Made by a program: the position numbers and the translations under genes. A stretch of 64,000 nucleotides of DNA from Asanoa hainanensis (GTDB lineage: Bacteria > Actinomycetota > Actinomycetes > Mycobacteriales > Micromonosporaceae): NCBI RefSeq assembly GCF_900188485.1, contig NZ_FZPH01000025.1:1-64000 (forward strand), given 5' to 3'. This document shows, one piece after another, positions 42,289 to 53,300 of the stretch; the first letter of the stretch is position 1; each line of letters begins with the position of its first letter. The notes below the pieces were generated by a model. It had not been told where the DNA came from and ran no database searches. It saw only the letters and a list, made by a program, of their open reading frames with translations.

Positions 42289-43689
42289 TCACCCGTCCTT
42301 CGTGGAGGTGGACATCGCCCCAGCGGCGCTGTCGGCGGCGGCGCGAGATGTCTTGGCGGCCGCGCCGACCGCGACGACCGCGCCGGCGACGATGGGGGCC
42401 GCCGGGCCCGTCGCGGCGGAAGCCGCGACACCCGCGCTGGTCGCGGCGCCAGTGGTCGCTCCCGCGCCGGCGCCGGCCGCCGCGGCGCCCGTCGTGGCCC
42501 CGGTCGTGGCTGCGGTGCCTGAGCCGCTGGCAGACGTAACGCTGGCGACCTTGCCGGAGCTGACATCCCCCTGGAACACCGGCGGTCTCGCCCCGCCGCC
42601 GGTGCCAGAGATTGGCCCCGGGCCAGGGCTCGGGGCAGATGGCGGACCGAGACCCGAGCCATTGCCCCGGTCGAAGGTGTCGCTGAGGTAGCGGGCGTGC
42701 TCATTGACGCCCGAGCCACCACCAGAGCCGCGCATTGAGGCGGCGGCGTGCATACCGGCCGCGCCGGCAGTGGCAAGCATGCCCAGTCCGCCGCCCCCGC
42801 TCTGGAGCGATCCGACAGTCCAGTTGAAGAACCTGAGCAGCACCGGGAGCGCCACCAGGGCGGCGACCATCATCGCCAAGCCGAACAGGAGAATGCGCGG
42901 GTCATTGGAGTTGTTCTCGCCCGTCATCCAGATCATCACCGCGTAGGTGACGGCGGCGAAGTCCTTGTAGAAGATCAAGGTGAGCATCCAGGCCATGACC
43001 TTGGGCAACCAGCCGTTTGTGGCGTTGGTGAAGCTGCCGGAGGCGGCCAGCGGAGTCAGCGCGGCGAGGATCAGGACCGCGCCGTCGCGGAAGAGCATGA
43101 GGATTGCCTGGATGAAGGCGCAGATCATCGCGATGAAGCTGATCAGGATGACGAGCCCGATCGGCATGCCACCGGCTGGCAGGCCGCCGGGGAGAAACGC
43201 CGGTAGGAGCAGACCTCCGAGTCGCTTGCCGAGACTCGGCTCGCCGACCGAGCCGAGCGCGAGGTTGATCACATAGGTCGCGAACCCATCGGTGCCGGCA
43301 AGCAGCAGGTTCGTGCCGAACACCCCAACGGCCGACCACAGTGCGGTGTTCCACAAGCCGCGCAGCACGTTGACCAGCGGGGCTGGCTTGCGTGAGAGCA
43401 CCATCAGCAGGCCGTTCCAGAGCATGCCGCCGGTCGCGATGATGACGGTGATCGGCAGGATGAGCGCCCGCAGGTTCGCGACCGAACTGATCGTGGCCGC
43501 GTAGGGGTCGGTGTTGCCGCGATCCGGGTACAAGCTGATCGAAGGCACCATCACCCACCAGCTCGCGGAAAGGTTGATCAGCCACTGCGCCGCAGCGACG
43601 AGCATCTGCCCCACCTGTCCGAACATGCCGTTGGCGACGGTGTTGGCGACCTCGGCGGCGATGCACGTCGTGTCCCACGGGGTGCACAT
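42289..43689 (-). CDS. VirB6/TrbL-like polytopic membrane protein
   Basis: This 466-residue protein has a short exported-side N-terminus with two cysteines (MCTPWDTTC), about six hydrophobic helices between residues 28 and 305 (for example RALILPITVIIATGGMLWNG, IGLVILISFIAMICAFIQA and LLFGLAMMVAALVALPVLL), then a Gly/Ala/Thr-rich cytoplasmic tail of about 150 residues. This is the TrbL/VirB6 layout of the T4SS inner-membrane channel. CGGAGG lies just upstream and the preceding stop is 1 nt before the ATG. Confidence 0.82.
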   Translation of the reverse strand: MCTPWDTTCIAAEVANTVANGMFGQVGQMLVAAAQWLINLSASWWVMVPSISLYPDRGNTDPYAATISSVANLRALILPITVIIATGGMLWNGLLMVLSRKPAPLVNVLRGLWNTALWSAVGVFGTNLLLAGTDGFATYVINLALGSVGEPSLGKRLGGLLLPAFLPGGLPAGGMPIGLVILISFIAMICAFIQAILMLFRDGAVLILAALTPLAASGSFTNATNGWLPKVMAWMLTLIFYKDFAAVTYAVMIWMTGENNSNDPRILLFGLAMMVAALVALPVLLRFFNWTVGSLQSGGGGLGMLATAGAAGMHAAASMRGSGGGSGVNEHARYLSDTFDRGNGSGLGPPSAPSPGPGPISGTGGGARPPVFQGDVSSGKVASVTSASGSGTAATTGATTGAAAAGAGAGATTGAATSAGVAASAATGPAAPIVAGAVVAVGAAAKTSRAAADSAAGAMSTSTKDG

Positions 43690-43690
43690 G

Positions 43691-44461
43691 TCAGCCTCCG
43701 TCCGCGAATCGTTTGAACCCTGCGCCGTCGGTGACCACCGAAGTCTCCGTCGACCAGTCGCCGTCAGCCGGAGCGACCAACGCCCAGTCGCCGTCGACCC
43801 ACTGCAGTTCGGAGACCAGAGAGACCAAGACGGAGCCGCCAGATGCGCCCGGGCCCTCGATGAGCAGCCGTACGGTGGGTCTGTCGATGGACTCGACGTC
43901 GACCTGGTAACCGCGGATCGTGGAGTAGAGCCGGCCGGCTGGCTCGCCGTGTGGCAGCCCGAGCTGGGCCCGCGCCTGCTGGTAGTCGTCCTCTACCCGG
44001 TCCGCGAGGGCTGCGGCATCCGGGCCGACGACCTGGTCGCGCAGGGTCGGCTCGAACACCGCGGGGCCGGCCTGCGGGCTCAGCCGCACGCTGATGTGCG
44101 CTGCGGCGAGGACCGCGCCAAATGGTGTCCGGGCGAAGCCGCGCGCACGGCCGCCCGCGCTGTCGGCCGGGCCGGCGGTCGCGGAGACCGGCACGCCGGC
44201 CCCCGCGACCGTGGTCCAGGCCACCGTGCTGGACGGTGCCGTCGACAGCGGCGCCGGGTCCGCCGGTTCCGTCGTGACGTGCAGGGCGCCGGGGCCGGCC
44301 GTGCCGGGACCGCCCTGACCCGTGGCCGTCGCCCCGGTCTGACCATTCAGCGCGACAACCAGCCCGGTCACGCCGGCGGTGATGGCCAGCAGCACGGTGC
44401 TGGCCACGACCCCGATGGCGCGGGTGCGGCGGCGGGCACGCAGTGCGATGTCGTCGGTCAT
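43691..44461 (-). CDS. VirB8-like single-pass T4SS protein
   Basis: This 256-residue protein has a basic cytoplasmic start (RARRRTRA), one membrane helix (about 15-37, IGVVASTVLLAITAGVTGLVVAL), a low-complexity Gly/Thr linker, and a C-terminal alpha/beta domain from about 120 (RVEDDYQQARAQLGLPHGEP, STIRGYQVDVESI, LQWVDGDWALV). This fits the VirB8/TcpC periplasmic-domain topology of Gram-positive T4SSs, though the similarity is structural rather than by clear motifs. Confidence 0.65.
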   Translation of the reverse strand: MTDDIALRARRRTRAIGVVASTVLLAITAGVTGLVVALNGQTGATATGQGGPGTAGPGALHVTTEPADPAPLSTAPSSTVAWTTVAGAGVPVSATAGPADSAGGRARGFARTPFGAVLAAAHISVRLSPQAGPAVFEPTLRDQVVGPDAAALADRVEDDYQQARAQLGLPHGEPAGRLYSTIRGYQVDVESIDRPTVRLLIEGPGASGGSVLVSLVSELQWVDGDWALVAPADGDWSTETSVVTDGAGFKRFADGG

Positions 44462-44465
44462 CGCG

Positions 44466-44774
44466 TCACAGCACTGTGGATACGACGGTCGCCCCGATCG
44501 CGGCGATGGTCAGCCCGCCGAGGACCCAGGGGATGCCGGTGGCGCCGTCCACCGCCGTGGCGGACCGGTTACGTCGGCCGAGGATCATCATGCCGCCGCA
44601 GATGAACATGCCCAGCACGCCACCGACGAGCAGCGCCCATTTGCCCCAGCCGAGGAACATGTCGGCGACCGGACCCAGCCCTGGAATCTCGGCGGGCGCT
44701 GGGTTGGGGGCCTCGCCGGGGTCCGGCGCGGCCAGATAGGCCTGTGCCGCGTCGACAATGTGGGCGATCAGCAT
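44466..44774 (-). CDS. Small pilin-like (VirB2/TrbC-type) membrane protein
   Basis: This 102-residue protein is first in the T4SS operon. A polar N-terminal half contains GEAPNPAPAEIPGLGPV, then two membrane helices follow: about 43-66 (WALLVGGVLGMFICGGMMILG) and about 82-101 (WVLGGLTIAAIGATVVSTVL). Size, topology and position match VirB2/TrbC-like components. AAGGAG precedes the ATG. It diverges from the plus-strand gene at 44963. Confidence 0.65.
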   Translation of the reverse strand: MLIAHIVDAAQAYLAAPDPGEAPNPAPAEIPGLGPVADMFLGWGKWALLVGGVLGMFICGGMMILGRRNRSATAVDGATGIPWVLGGLTIAAIGATVVSTVL

Positions 44775-44962
44775 CTCGCACTCCTTCAATCCGGGTAGCT
44801 GGCCCGTCCTGCGGCGAGCCCGTGACCTGGACGATGTCCGCTGGTCGATAGCGGGGGAGTTGGCGACGACGTAGGTGCTGGCGCTGATGGCGTTGCGGGT
44901 AGCGCTGCCGCCCACCCTTGCCGGGTTTCGTGAGGCGATCACGACCTTGCAAGGAGGTAGGT
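44775..44962. promoter_or_regulatory. Divergent promoter region of the transfer genes
   Basis: This 188-bp gap separates the minus-strand T4SS operon from the plus-strand run that ends with the giant helicase. Both sets must start here. I cannot point to clear -10 and -35 boxes. Confidence 0.45.
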
Positions 44963-45547
44963 ATGCGCGCGCTGCCCCGCACGGCCGCGGTCGCGACCGC
45001 GGTGGTGGTCGTCGTCGCGGCGATGGCGCTGGTGCTCGGTCCCGGCGGCGTCGACGACCGTCCGCCAACGGCCGCGACCGAGCCGTCGCCAACGCCGTTA
45101 GTAAGTCCACCGACCGACCCCGGCGCCGACTACGGCGACCCGACGCAGGTGTGCCTGCGGTTCGCGGGCGCGTTGTACCGCCACGACACCGGTATCGACG
45201 CGAGCGCCCGGGCCGCGCAGCAGCGGGCCATGGCGTACGCGACAGGACGGCTGGCCTCCGCCGTCGATGCCCAGCCGGACCGATCCGACGCCCAGTGGTC
45301 GACCTGGCAGAGCCACCGCGCCGTGACCGACCCGACGGCCGCAAACGTGATCGACGCCGATGAGCAACCCGCAGACGGGCCCGTCGACGCCTACCGAGCG
45401 GCCCGGGTCACCTTCACCCCGGTCGGCGCCGACGGATGGTACGGCCCCGCCGAGACCTGGGTCGTCTTCTGCGTGTTGCACCGTGACGAGGGCGGCTGGC
45501 GGGTCGCCCACTACGACCTTGACGACCTCGGTCAGGCAGTTCAATGA
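44963..45547 (+). CDS. Membrane-anchored transfer-region protein
   Basis: This 194-residue protein starts at an ATG with AAGGAGG. It has an N-terminal membrane helix (ALPRTAAVATAVVVVVAAMA), a Pro/Thr-rich linker (PPTAATEPSPTPLVSPP) and an extracytoplasmic domain with PTQVCLRFAGALYRHD, WVVFCVLHRDEGGWRVAHYDLDD. The fold may be NTF2/VirB8-like, suggesting a second T4SS scaffold protein; this is inferred. Its stop overlaps the transglycosylase start. Confidence 0.6.
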   Translation: MRALPRTAAVATAVVVVVAAMALVLGPGGVDDRPPTAATEPSPTPLVSPPTDPGADYGDPTQVCLRFAGALYRHDTGIDASARAAQQRAMAYATGRLASAVDAQPDRSDAQWSTWQSHRAVTDPTAANVIDADEQPADGPVDAYRAARVTFTPVGADGWYGPAETWVVFCVLHRDEGGWRVAHYDLDDLGQAVQ

Positions 45548-46656
45548 GCGGCGACCGCGAGGCCGGCCCACCGCGGGGCCTGATGCTCCTCGCCATCAGC
45601 GCGCTGGTGGTGGTCATGGTCTGCAGCTCGGGCCTGCTCGTCATCGGCGGCGCGGTCGGTGGCGGCCTGACGGCCACACCACCGCCAACCCAGGGCACGC
45701 CCCTACGACCGGACGCCCCGGTCCCACCTCAGTACCTGAGCTGGGTGCTGAAGGCGGGCGCGCTGTGCCCAGAGCTCGGCCCGGCCGAGATCGCCGCGCA
45801 GATTGACCTCGAGTCCGGCTGGAACCGCGACGCCGTCGCCCACAACCCGGCCAGCCGCGGCGGCGACGCCATGGGCATCGCGCAGTTCCAGCAAGGCACC
45901 TGGGCCAGCTGGGGCGGGGACCGGGACCAGGACGGACGAAACTCCCCCTTCGACGCCGAGGACGCGATCCTCGCGATGGGGCACCTCATGTGCGACCTGG
46001 CCGAATGGGCCAGCCAGAACGTGGAGGCGCAGCACCTGCGCGGGGACCTTCTCGACTTGGCCTGGGCCAGCTACTTCTGCGGCCGCGGCTGCGTGCTCGC
46101 CGCCGGGGGCGTGCCTGCCGCCGGCCTCGCTCACGACTACCCGGGCAAGGTCCGTGAGCGACTCGCGAAATACGGCGCGCCCAACGCTGGTGGAGTACCG
46201 GTCGGCCCGGGCGGCTGGACCCTTCCCCTCAAGCCCGGCACCTACAGCGTCGGCAGCGGCTTCGGCAACCGCTGGGGCAGGCTGCACGCCGGCGTCGACC
46301 TGATGGCCAAGACCGGCACCCCGATCTACGCCGCCGCCGCCGGCACCGTTCTCGACGCCGGCTGCACCAGCGCCTACTGCGACCGTCCCGGCAGCCTCAA
46401 CCTGCCCGGCTGCGGGCTGCGCATCAACCTCGGCCACGCCGGCCGGATCGTCACCCGCTACTGCCACGCCGTGCGGCTCAACGTCCGCGAGGGCCAGCGG
46501 GTCGCCGCCGGGCAAATCATCGCCTGGGTCGGCTCCACCGGCCACTCATCGGGACCACATCTGCATTTCGAGGTCCACCACAGCGCACCACCGGCGAGCA
46601 ACGACAACGCCGAAAACCCGATCACCTTCCTCCGCAAGGCCGGACTGCGGCCATGA
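45544..46656 (+). CDS. Lytic transglycosylase plus M23 peptidase
   Basis: This 370-residue protein has a membrane anchor at about 13-38, a soluble lytic transglycosylase domain (about 62-190; catalytic-type E90 in DLESGWN, then DAMGIAQF) and an M23 endopeptidase domain (about 240-360; H248 and D252 in HAGVD, H339 and H341 in HLHFEVH). It would open the peptidoglycan for the conjugation channel, like VirB1 or TcpG-type hydrolases. ATGA overlaps link it to both neighbours. Confidence 0.9.
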   Translation: MSGDREAGPPRGLMLLAISALVVVMVCSSGLLVIGGAVGGGLTATPPPTQGTPLRPDAPVPPQYLSWVLKAGALCPELGPAEIAAQIDLESGWNRDAVAHNPASRGGDAMGIAQFQQGTWASWGGDRDQDGRNSPFDAEDAILAMGHLMCDLAEWASQNVEAQHLRGDLLDLAWASYFCGRGCVLAAGGVPAAGLAHDYPGKVRERLAKYGAPNAGGVPVGPGGWTLPLKPGTYSVGSGFGNRWGRLHAGVDLMAKTGTPIYAAAAGTVLDAGCTSAYCDRPGSLNLPGCGLRINLGHAGRIVTRYCHAVRLNVREGQRVAAGQIIAWVGSTGHSSGPHLHFEVHHSAPPASNDNAENPITFLRKAGLRP

Positions 46657-47366
46657 CGACCACCCCGTTGTCCCTAGCTACGCCGGCAGGAGTGACACCA
46701 ATGACGGCAACGCAAACCTTCCCCACGGCATACGCCACCGCCCGCGCCGTGGCGGCCGGCAACTGGTCACGCCGTTCGTACCTCGCGCCATCGGACCGGT
46801 TCATCCTGGCCGTCGACACGATCTGGGCGGTGGGCTACACCACCGGCTACCGCGCCGGACACCACTGCGTCACCCGGCACGTTCACACATCCGCCCGCGC
46901 GGCTGCCCCGCAAACCCCGGCCGGCGACCCACGCCGTTGCGCCGCCGCACTCGTCGACGCTGCAGCCGAGGTGGCCGAGCGGTGCACCCCGCTCATCGCG
47001 CCCACGCCAGCCGCCATCCTTGCCGCAGCCGAGGCCACCACCGACCCCCATCCGAACCCGGCATTGTCCTCGTGCAGCAGCGTCGTGTGGACACAGGCGC
47101 TGCGTGCCGGCGCTCTTGCGGGCATCGCCACCGCCGCCACCGACATCCTCATTGACTTCAGGATCGGCGTCGGACTCCGCGCCCTGGGCCGGGTCCGCGT
47201 GGCGGACCTGACCGCCGCTGAATGGGCGGCCGCCGTCCTCATCGACGCCAATCGGACCGCCGCGTCCACGCCCTGGATCGCCGGCGCCACCAACCCCCTG
47301 AAGTCCAGTCGGCGAGCCGACCCGACACGGGCGTCGAAGACCACGAGTATGAAGGGCGCTCTGTAA
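46653..47366 (+). CDS. Hypothetical transfer-region protein
   Basis: This 237-residue protein is Ala/Thr-rich with a helical core (RFILAVDTIWAVGYTTGYRAGHH; GALAGIATAATDILIDFRIGVG). A few cysteines and histidines sit near residues 72-78 (HHCVTRHVH). Its TAA overlaps the ATG of the giant gene (TAATG) and its own ATG overlaps the hydrolase stop, so it is part of the same coupled run. No family recognised. Confidence 0.6.
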   Translation: MTTTPLSLATPAGVTPMTATQTFPTAYATARAVAAGNWSRRSYLAPSDRFILAVDTIWAVGYTTGYRAGHHCVTRHVHTSARAAAPQTPAGDPRRCAAALVDAAAEVAERCTPLIAPTPAAILAAAEATTDPHPNPALSSCSSVVWTQALRAGALAGIATAATDILIDFRIGVGLRALGRVRVADLTAAEWAAAVLIDANRTAASTPWIAGATNPLKSSRRADPTRASKTTSMKGAL

Positions 47367-50300
47367 TGGCACGGCGCCGCCGGGAGGAGAATCCGAACCA
47401 GCTCTCACTGGACTTCCTGTGGGGAGCCGAACCCGAGCAACTGCACCGAGCGGAGAGGAAACCAGAACCGGATGAATCAGTACGGCCGCAGGGCGCAGAC
47501 GTACTGGCAGCAGCACCTGCCGACCCAGTACGCCCAGATCGCGAACCCGACGAGTTTCTTCGAGGAGATGGGGGAGGCGCTAGCCCAGCAGATCGACGAA
47601 TTGGCGGACGCGATCGCCAACCGGACCCCGTCGACAGGGGACTTCATGGCCAACCTCGGCCGGCTGAACGGAGCCAGGCAGGAAGCCGAGATGGAGGTGC
47701 TCCGGGAGATGCTGCCCCAGCCGGAGACGACGGCAGCTCAGACGGACGAAGCGACCGTGAGTTAATCGCGGCTGTCGCGGAACAGCGACTGCCTCATCCC
47801 AACCCGCATTCCTGTACGCACTGCACCAACCGGGCCACGCTGCAGCTCACCCTGCCCACGGGCGACCAGGTCACCGTGTGCCGGCCACACGCCAGGCTCT
47901 ATCGCGTCGACCCGGCGGTCGCGCCGCTCACCTCACCGGCCATCGACTCCGCGCTCACGCCGGCGTTACTCCCCAGCCCCGAACCCACGATCGCCGACTG
48001 GACCGATCCGGCCATCAGACTCGCGCCCGACGCGGGGGCGGGCATGGGGCCCTCGAGCGGCGCCCCGGCGCCAGGCCTCGTCGCAGACCAGCATGTCCCT
48101 GCAGCCGTCCCCCGGTTCCGGCCCAGGAGCCAAGACGACCTAGCCCCGTCGGGCGAGATGGCTCGTATTCGAGCCAATCTCGCCGCCCTGCGGACCCTGC
48201 GGGCCATTCAGGCCGATCAGCGGCCGGCCACCGCCGAGGAGCAGTCGGTGTTGGGCCGCTGGTCGGGATGGGGCGCCGTTCCCGCCGCGCTCGATCCGGA
48301 CAACGAGAAGTTCGCGTGGGTCCGCGAAACGTTGGGTGAGTTCCTCGACGAGCGTGAGCTCGCCGCTGCCCGACGCACCGTCATCAACGCCCACTACACC
48401 GACCTTGCCCTGGTCCAAGCCGTCTGGGACGGCATGGCCCGCCTCGGCTTCGCAGGCGGTCAGGTGCTCGAACCCGGCTGCGGCGCCGGCAACTTCATCG
48501 CCGCCGCCCCGGACGCGGCCGAGATCACCGGCGTTGAGCTCGATCCGACCACCGCGGCGATCGCCGCCGCGCTCCACCCGCGGGCCCGCGTCCTGGCCGA
48601 GAGTTTCGCCGACACCCGCGTGACCACCGGCAGCTTCGACGCCGTGGTGGGCAACGTGCCGTTCGGCGACGTGCGGCTGCACGACAAGCGCGACAACCTC
48701 GGCAACCACTCCATCCACAACCACTTCATCCTCAAGGCGCTCAGGGCCACCCGCCCGGGTGGTCTCGTCGCGGTGATCACCTCGGCGTACACCATGGACG
48801 CCGCAAACCCAGGCGCCCGCCGGGAGATGCAGCAGATGGGCGATCTGGTCGGCGCCGTCCGGCTGCCGAGCAAAGCCCACGCTCGGGCCGCCGGCACCGA
48901 CGCGCTGACCGACGTGCTGGTGTTCCGTCGCCGGGAAGCCGACCGGTCAGCGGCGCCATTCGACTGGGAATACACCAACCCGCTCGACGTCGACGGCACC
49001 ACCGTGCGCATCAATTCGTACTTCACTGACCACCCCGAGCGAATCCTGGGTCGCATCGTGGTCGGCGACGGCCTGTACCGGCGCGACGAGGTTGCCGTTA
49101 GCGGCGACCCGGCGACGGCACCGTTCCAACTGCGCGACGCGCTGGCGCAGATCGCCGAGCAGGCCAGCGACACCGACCTGACCATGAGCCCTGGCTCCAG
49201 CGCGCCCGTAGAGGTGCGCGCCGCCGCCCAGCTTCCCGACTCCGTTACCCGTCCCGACGGCTACCTGCGCGCCAACGACGACGGCACCTTCAGCCGGCTC
49301 GACGACGGCGCGTGGGAGTCCTACGCCCCGGCGAAGACCCAGTCCGCTGAACTGCGGGCCCTGATCGGGCTGCGCGACACCGCCGTGAGCCTGCTCGAAG
49401 CCGAAGCCGCGTCGCTGGACGACACCCCGCAGATCGACCGGCTCCGGGGCCTCCTCAACTACCGCTACGACGTCTACCAGGCCAGGTTCGGGCCGATCAA
49501 CCGGTTCACAGACTCGCCGCGACGGCGCAAGGACAAAGACACCGGGAAGATGGTGCCGGCGCTCGACGAGGAGACCGGCGAGCAGCTGATGAACCGCAAG
49601 CGGCCTCCGCAGGGCGGCTTTCGGCATGACCCGTTCGCGCCGGTCGTGCGGGCGTTGGAGGTCTTCAACGAGGAGACGCAGACCGGCGAGAAGGCCGACA
49701 TCTTCCGCCAGCGCGTGGTGTCGCCGCGGCCGCCGCGCCTGGGCGCCGACACCCCGGCGGACGCCTTGGCGATCTGCCTCGATGAGTACGGCGAGGTGCG
49801 GCTGGCGACGGTGGCATGGCTGCTCGGCGTCGACGAGGACGAGGCCCGCCGCGCCCTCGGGACCCTGGTCTACGACGATCCGGCCACCAACCGGCTCGAG
49901 CCGGCCGCGGCGTACCTGTCCGGCGACGTCAAGACCAAACTCGCCACCGCGCGCAACGCCGCCGACGAGGACGAGCGGTACGCGGTCAACGTCCAGGCTT
50001 TGACCGACGTCGTGCCGCCCGACCTGACCGCGGGGGAGATCAGTGACACCGGCGCGGTCAAGATGGGCGCCCCCTGGATCGGTGACGAGTACGTCCAGCA
50101 GTTCCTGCAGGAGATCCTCGAAGACCTGACCGTCAAGGTCGAGCACGGCGGCGGCGGGATGTGGACCGTCCACTCCGACAACAACAACTCGGTGCTGGCC
50201 CGCTCCACCTGGGGCACCGACCGCAGATCGGCCGCCGAGATCGCCCAACACATCCTGGAGCAGCGCGAGTTCGTCATCAAGGACACCGTCAGCCGCAATC

Positions 50301-53300
50301 CCAAGCGGACCGTGGTCAACCTCGACGCGGTCATGGCGGCCACGGAGAAAGCCGTCGAGATGCGGGAGCGGTTCGCCGACTGGGTCTGGGAGGACCCGAC
50401 CCGGGCCGCCACGCTCGTAGCCCGCTACAACGACATCTTCCAGCGGTACGTCCTGCGCAACTACGACGACCTGAAGCTGTCCCTGCCCGGACTGGCGCAC
50501 GCGTTCAAGCCCGACGCGCACCAGGTCGCCGGCGTCGCCCGCATCATCCACGAGCCGGCCGTAGGCCTCTACCACGCCGTCGGCGCCGGCAAGACCGCCA
50601 CCATGATCATGGGCGCGATGGAGCTACGTCGCCTCGGCTTGGTCCGCAAGCCCGTGGTGGTCGTGCCCAACCAGCTGCTCGACCAGTGGACTCGCGAGTT
50701 CCTGCGCCTGTACCCCCAGGCCAAGATCCTCGCCGCATCGACCGAGGATCTGGAGAAGGACCGCCGCCGGCTGATGGTCGCGCGGATGGCCACCGGCGAC
50801 TGGGACGCGGTGATCCTCACCGAGAGCGCCTTCGAGATGCTGCCGATGAGCGCGGAAGCCGAACAGGCGTACATCGATGAGCAGATGGCCCAACTCGACG
50901 CGCAGATCAGCGAGGCCCGCGAGAACGGCCAAGAGCTCACCCTCAAGCGGCTGGAAACCAAGAAGGCCAACCGCGAGCAGCGACTGGAGGAGCGGCTCGA
51001 CAACGACAAGGACGCCGGGATCTGGTGGGAGCTCACCGGCATCGACTACATCTTCCGAGACGAGTCCCACCGCGACAAAAACCTGCGGACCGTCTCCAAC
51101 GTCCCCGGGATGTCGATCAAGGGAAGCCAGCGGGCCACCCAGATGGACATGAAGCTCGGGTGGCTGCGCGACCACAACCCGCGCTGGGGCACCCGGGCCA
51201 CCGGTACTCCGCTGGCAAACTCGATCGTCGAGATGTACACCGAGTTCCGTTTCCTGCGCCCGGACCTGATGGAACAGCAGGGCATCATCGACGTCGACTC
51301 GTGGCTGGCCACCTACGCCGAAGGCAAGGTGATCATCGAGGTCACGCCGGACGGCGGTGGACTACGCAACAAGACCCGCCTGGACTTCGTCAACCTCGAC
51401 AAGCTGGTCACGTCGCTGCACGTGTTCGCCGACGTCAAGACCAAGGACGACCTCAACCTGGCGCGCCCGCCACTGGCGTTGCGCGCCGACGGGCAGCGGC
51501 TGCCTGAGATGGTGGTCGTGCCGCCCAGCGACGCACTGCTGGAGAAGGTCGCCGAGCTGGTCGACCGCGCGGCCAAGCTCAAGGGCAAGCGACCGGAAAA
51601 AGGCGACGACAACATCCTGAAGATCGTCGCCGAAGGGTCGGCGGCGGCTCTTGACCTACGGCTGGTCGGACTGACCACCGACGAGATTCAGAAACTCGAC
51701 GTGGCCGCCGACCGGGTGGCCGGCTACTACCACGCCAACAAGGACCGGATCTACCTCGGGCCCGACGGTGAGCCGCACCCGAACCCCGGCGCCCTGCAGC
51801 AGGTCTTCTGCGACCTCGGAACCCCGAGCAAGAAAGACCCCACGCGGTGGACGGCGTACGGCGCGCTGCGGCAGAAGCTCGTTGACCGCGGCGTCCCCCG
51901 TGAGGCAATCCGGTTCATCCACGAGGCGGAGGACGACCGGGCCCGGGCCGAGCTGTTCGCGAGTTGCCGCGACGGCCGCACCGCCGTGCTCATCTCGTCC
52001 ACAGAGAAGGGCGGCACCGGCGTCAACGCTCAGGACCGGATGCTCGTCCTGCACCACCTGGACACCCCGTACCGGCCATGTGATCTCGAGCAGCGTGAGG
52101 GCCGCATCGACCGGCGGGGTAACCAGAACGAGGAAATCCGCATCGAGCGGTACGTCACCGAGCGGTCCCTGGACGCCTTCAAATGGCAGAAGGTCGCCTA
52201 CAAGGCCACCCTCGCCGAGCGCGTCCTGACCGGGCGCGCCGGCCCCCGCACCGAGGACATCGGCGACGTCACCCTGTCCTACGAGGAAATGAAGGCCGCC
52301 TCCACCGGCAACCCGCTCCTGGTCGACCACGCCAAGGCGAAGGTCGAACTGACACGGCTCGACCGCCTCGAGCGCGGCTACCACCGCTCCCAGTCCCAAC
52401 TCCGCTGGACTATCACCAAGAACCGGCAGGACATCGTCATCAGTCGAGCGACGATCACCGAGGTCGACGCGGCGATCGAACGGCGAGTAGACACCCGCGG
52501 CGACGCGTTCGCCATCACCGTGCGCGGCACCCGATACACGAAGCGAGGCGAGGCCAACGAGCGGCTCAGGAACGTGCTGGGACTGGTCCTCGCCGATCCC
52601 CGCAGCCGGTCGGGACCGGCAGTCGAGATCGGAGAGATCAGCGGTTTCGCCATCACCGCGACCGTGACGAAGATTGTCGTTGGGGATGGCCGCAAGGAAC
52701 TCATCCATTACGAGGACGCGGTATATCTGCAGCTCACCGACGTCCCTTCCTCCGGCATGAACATCACACAGGATGCCCTCAAGAAGGGCGACATCGTCGC
52801 CCGACTCGAGAACCGGCTGGGCAGACTGGAAGCGGTGCGGTCTGACGCCGAGGCCAACATCACGCGGTACGAAGCCGAGATCCGCCGCGCCGAGGACGAC
52901 CTGGCCAAGCCGTTCCGGCACGCGGCCGCGCTGGATGAGGCGCGAGCCCGGTTCCGCCAACTCGACATCGAGGTCGTCGCCTTCGCGGCCGCGTCGGAGG
53001 CAGAGGCCAACTCGGCTCCAGGCGACGACAGCGACGATGACAGCGACGGCGAGGAACAGGCATCCGAGGAACCTGCGGAGGATGCCGGGCGCGCTTACGG
53101 GCCAGGTGTCGGCGCCCGCGGATCGGCGGTGTATGGCCGCGGAGGCGGGCCGGGCACATCGCCAGGCCCCCGCCACCAGCCGACGGCACCGAGAACCGGG
53201 CCGGGCATGGACCGGTCGGGCGAGAACGCCAGCCACGCGAACACCGAGGCAGCGGCCAGCGCCCCACCGTCGCTGCCGCAGGTTCTGGCCGACCCCGTCC

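Noticed and set aside
47222-47365. Upstream extension of the giant gene's frame
   Set aside because: It would overlap the preceding gene by 145 bp; the ATG at 47366 overlapping its TAA is a better start.
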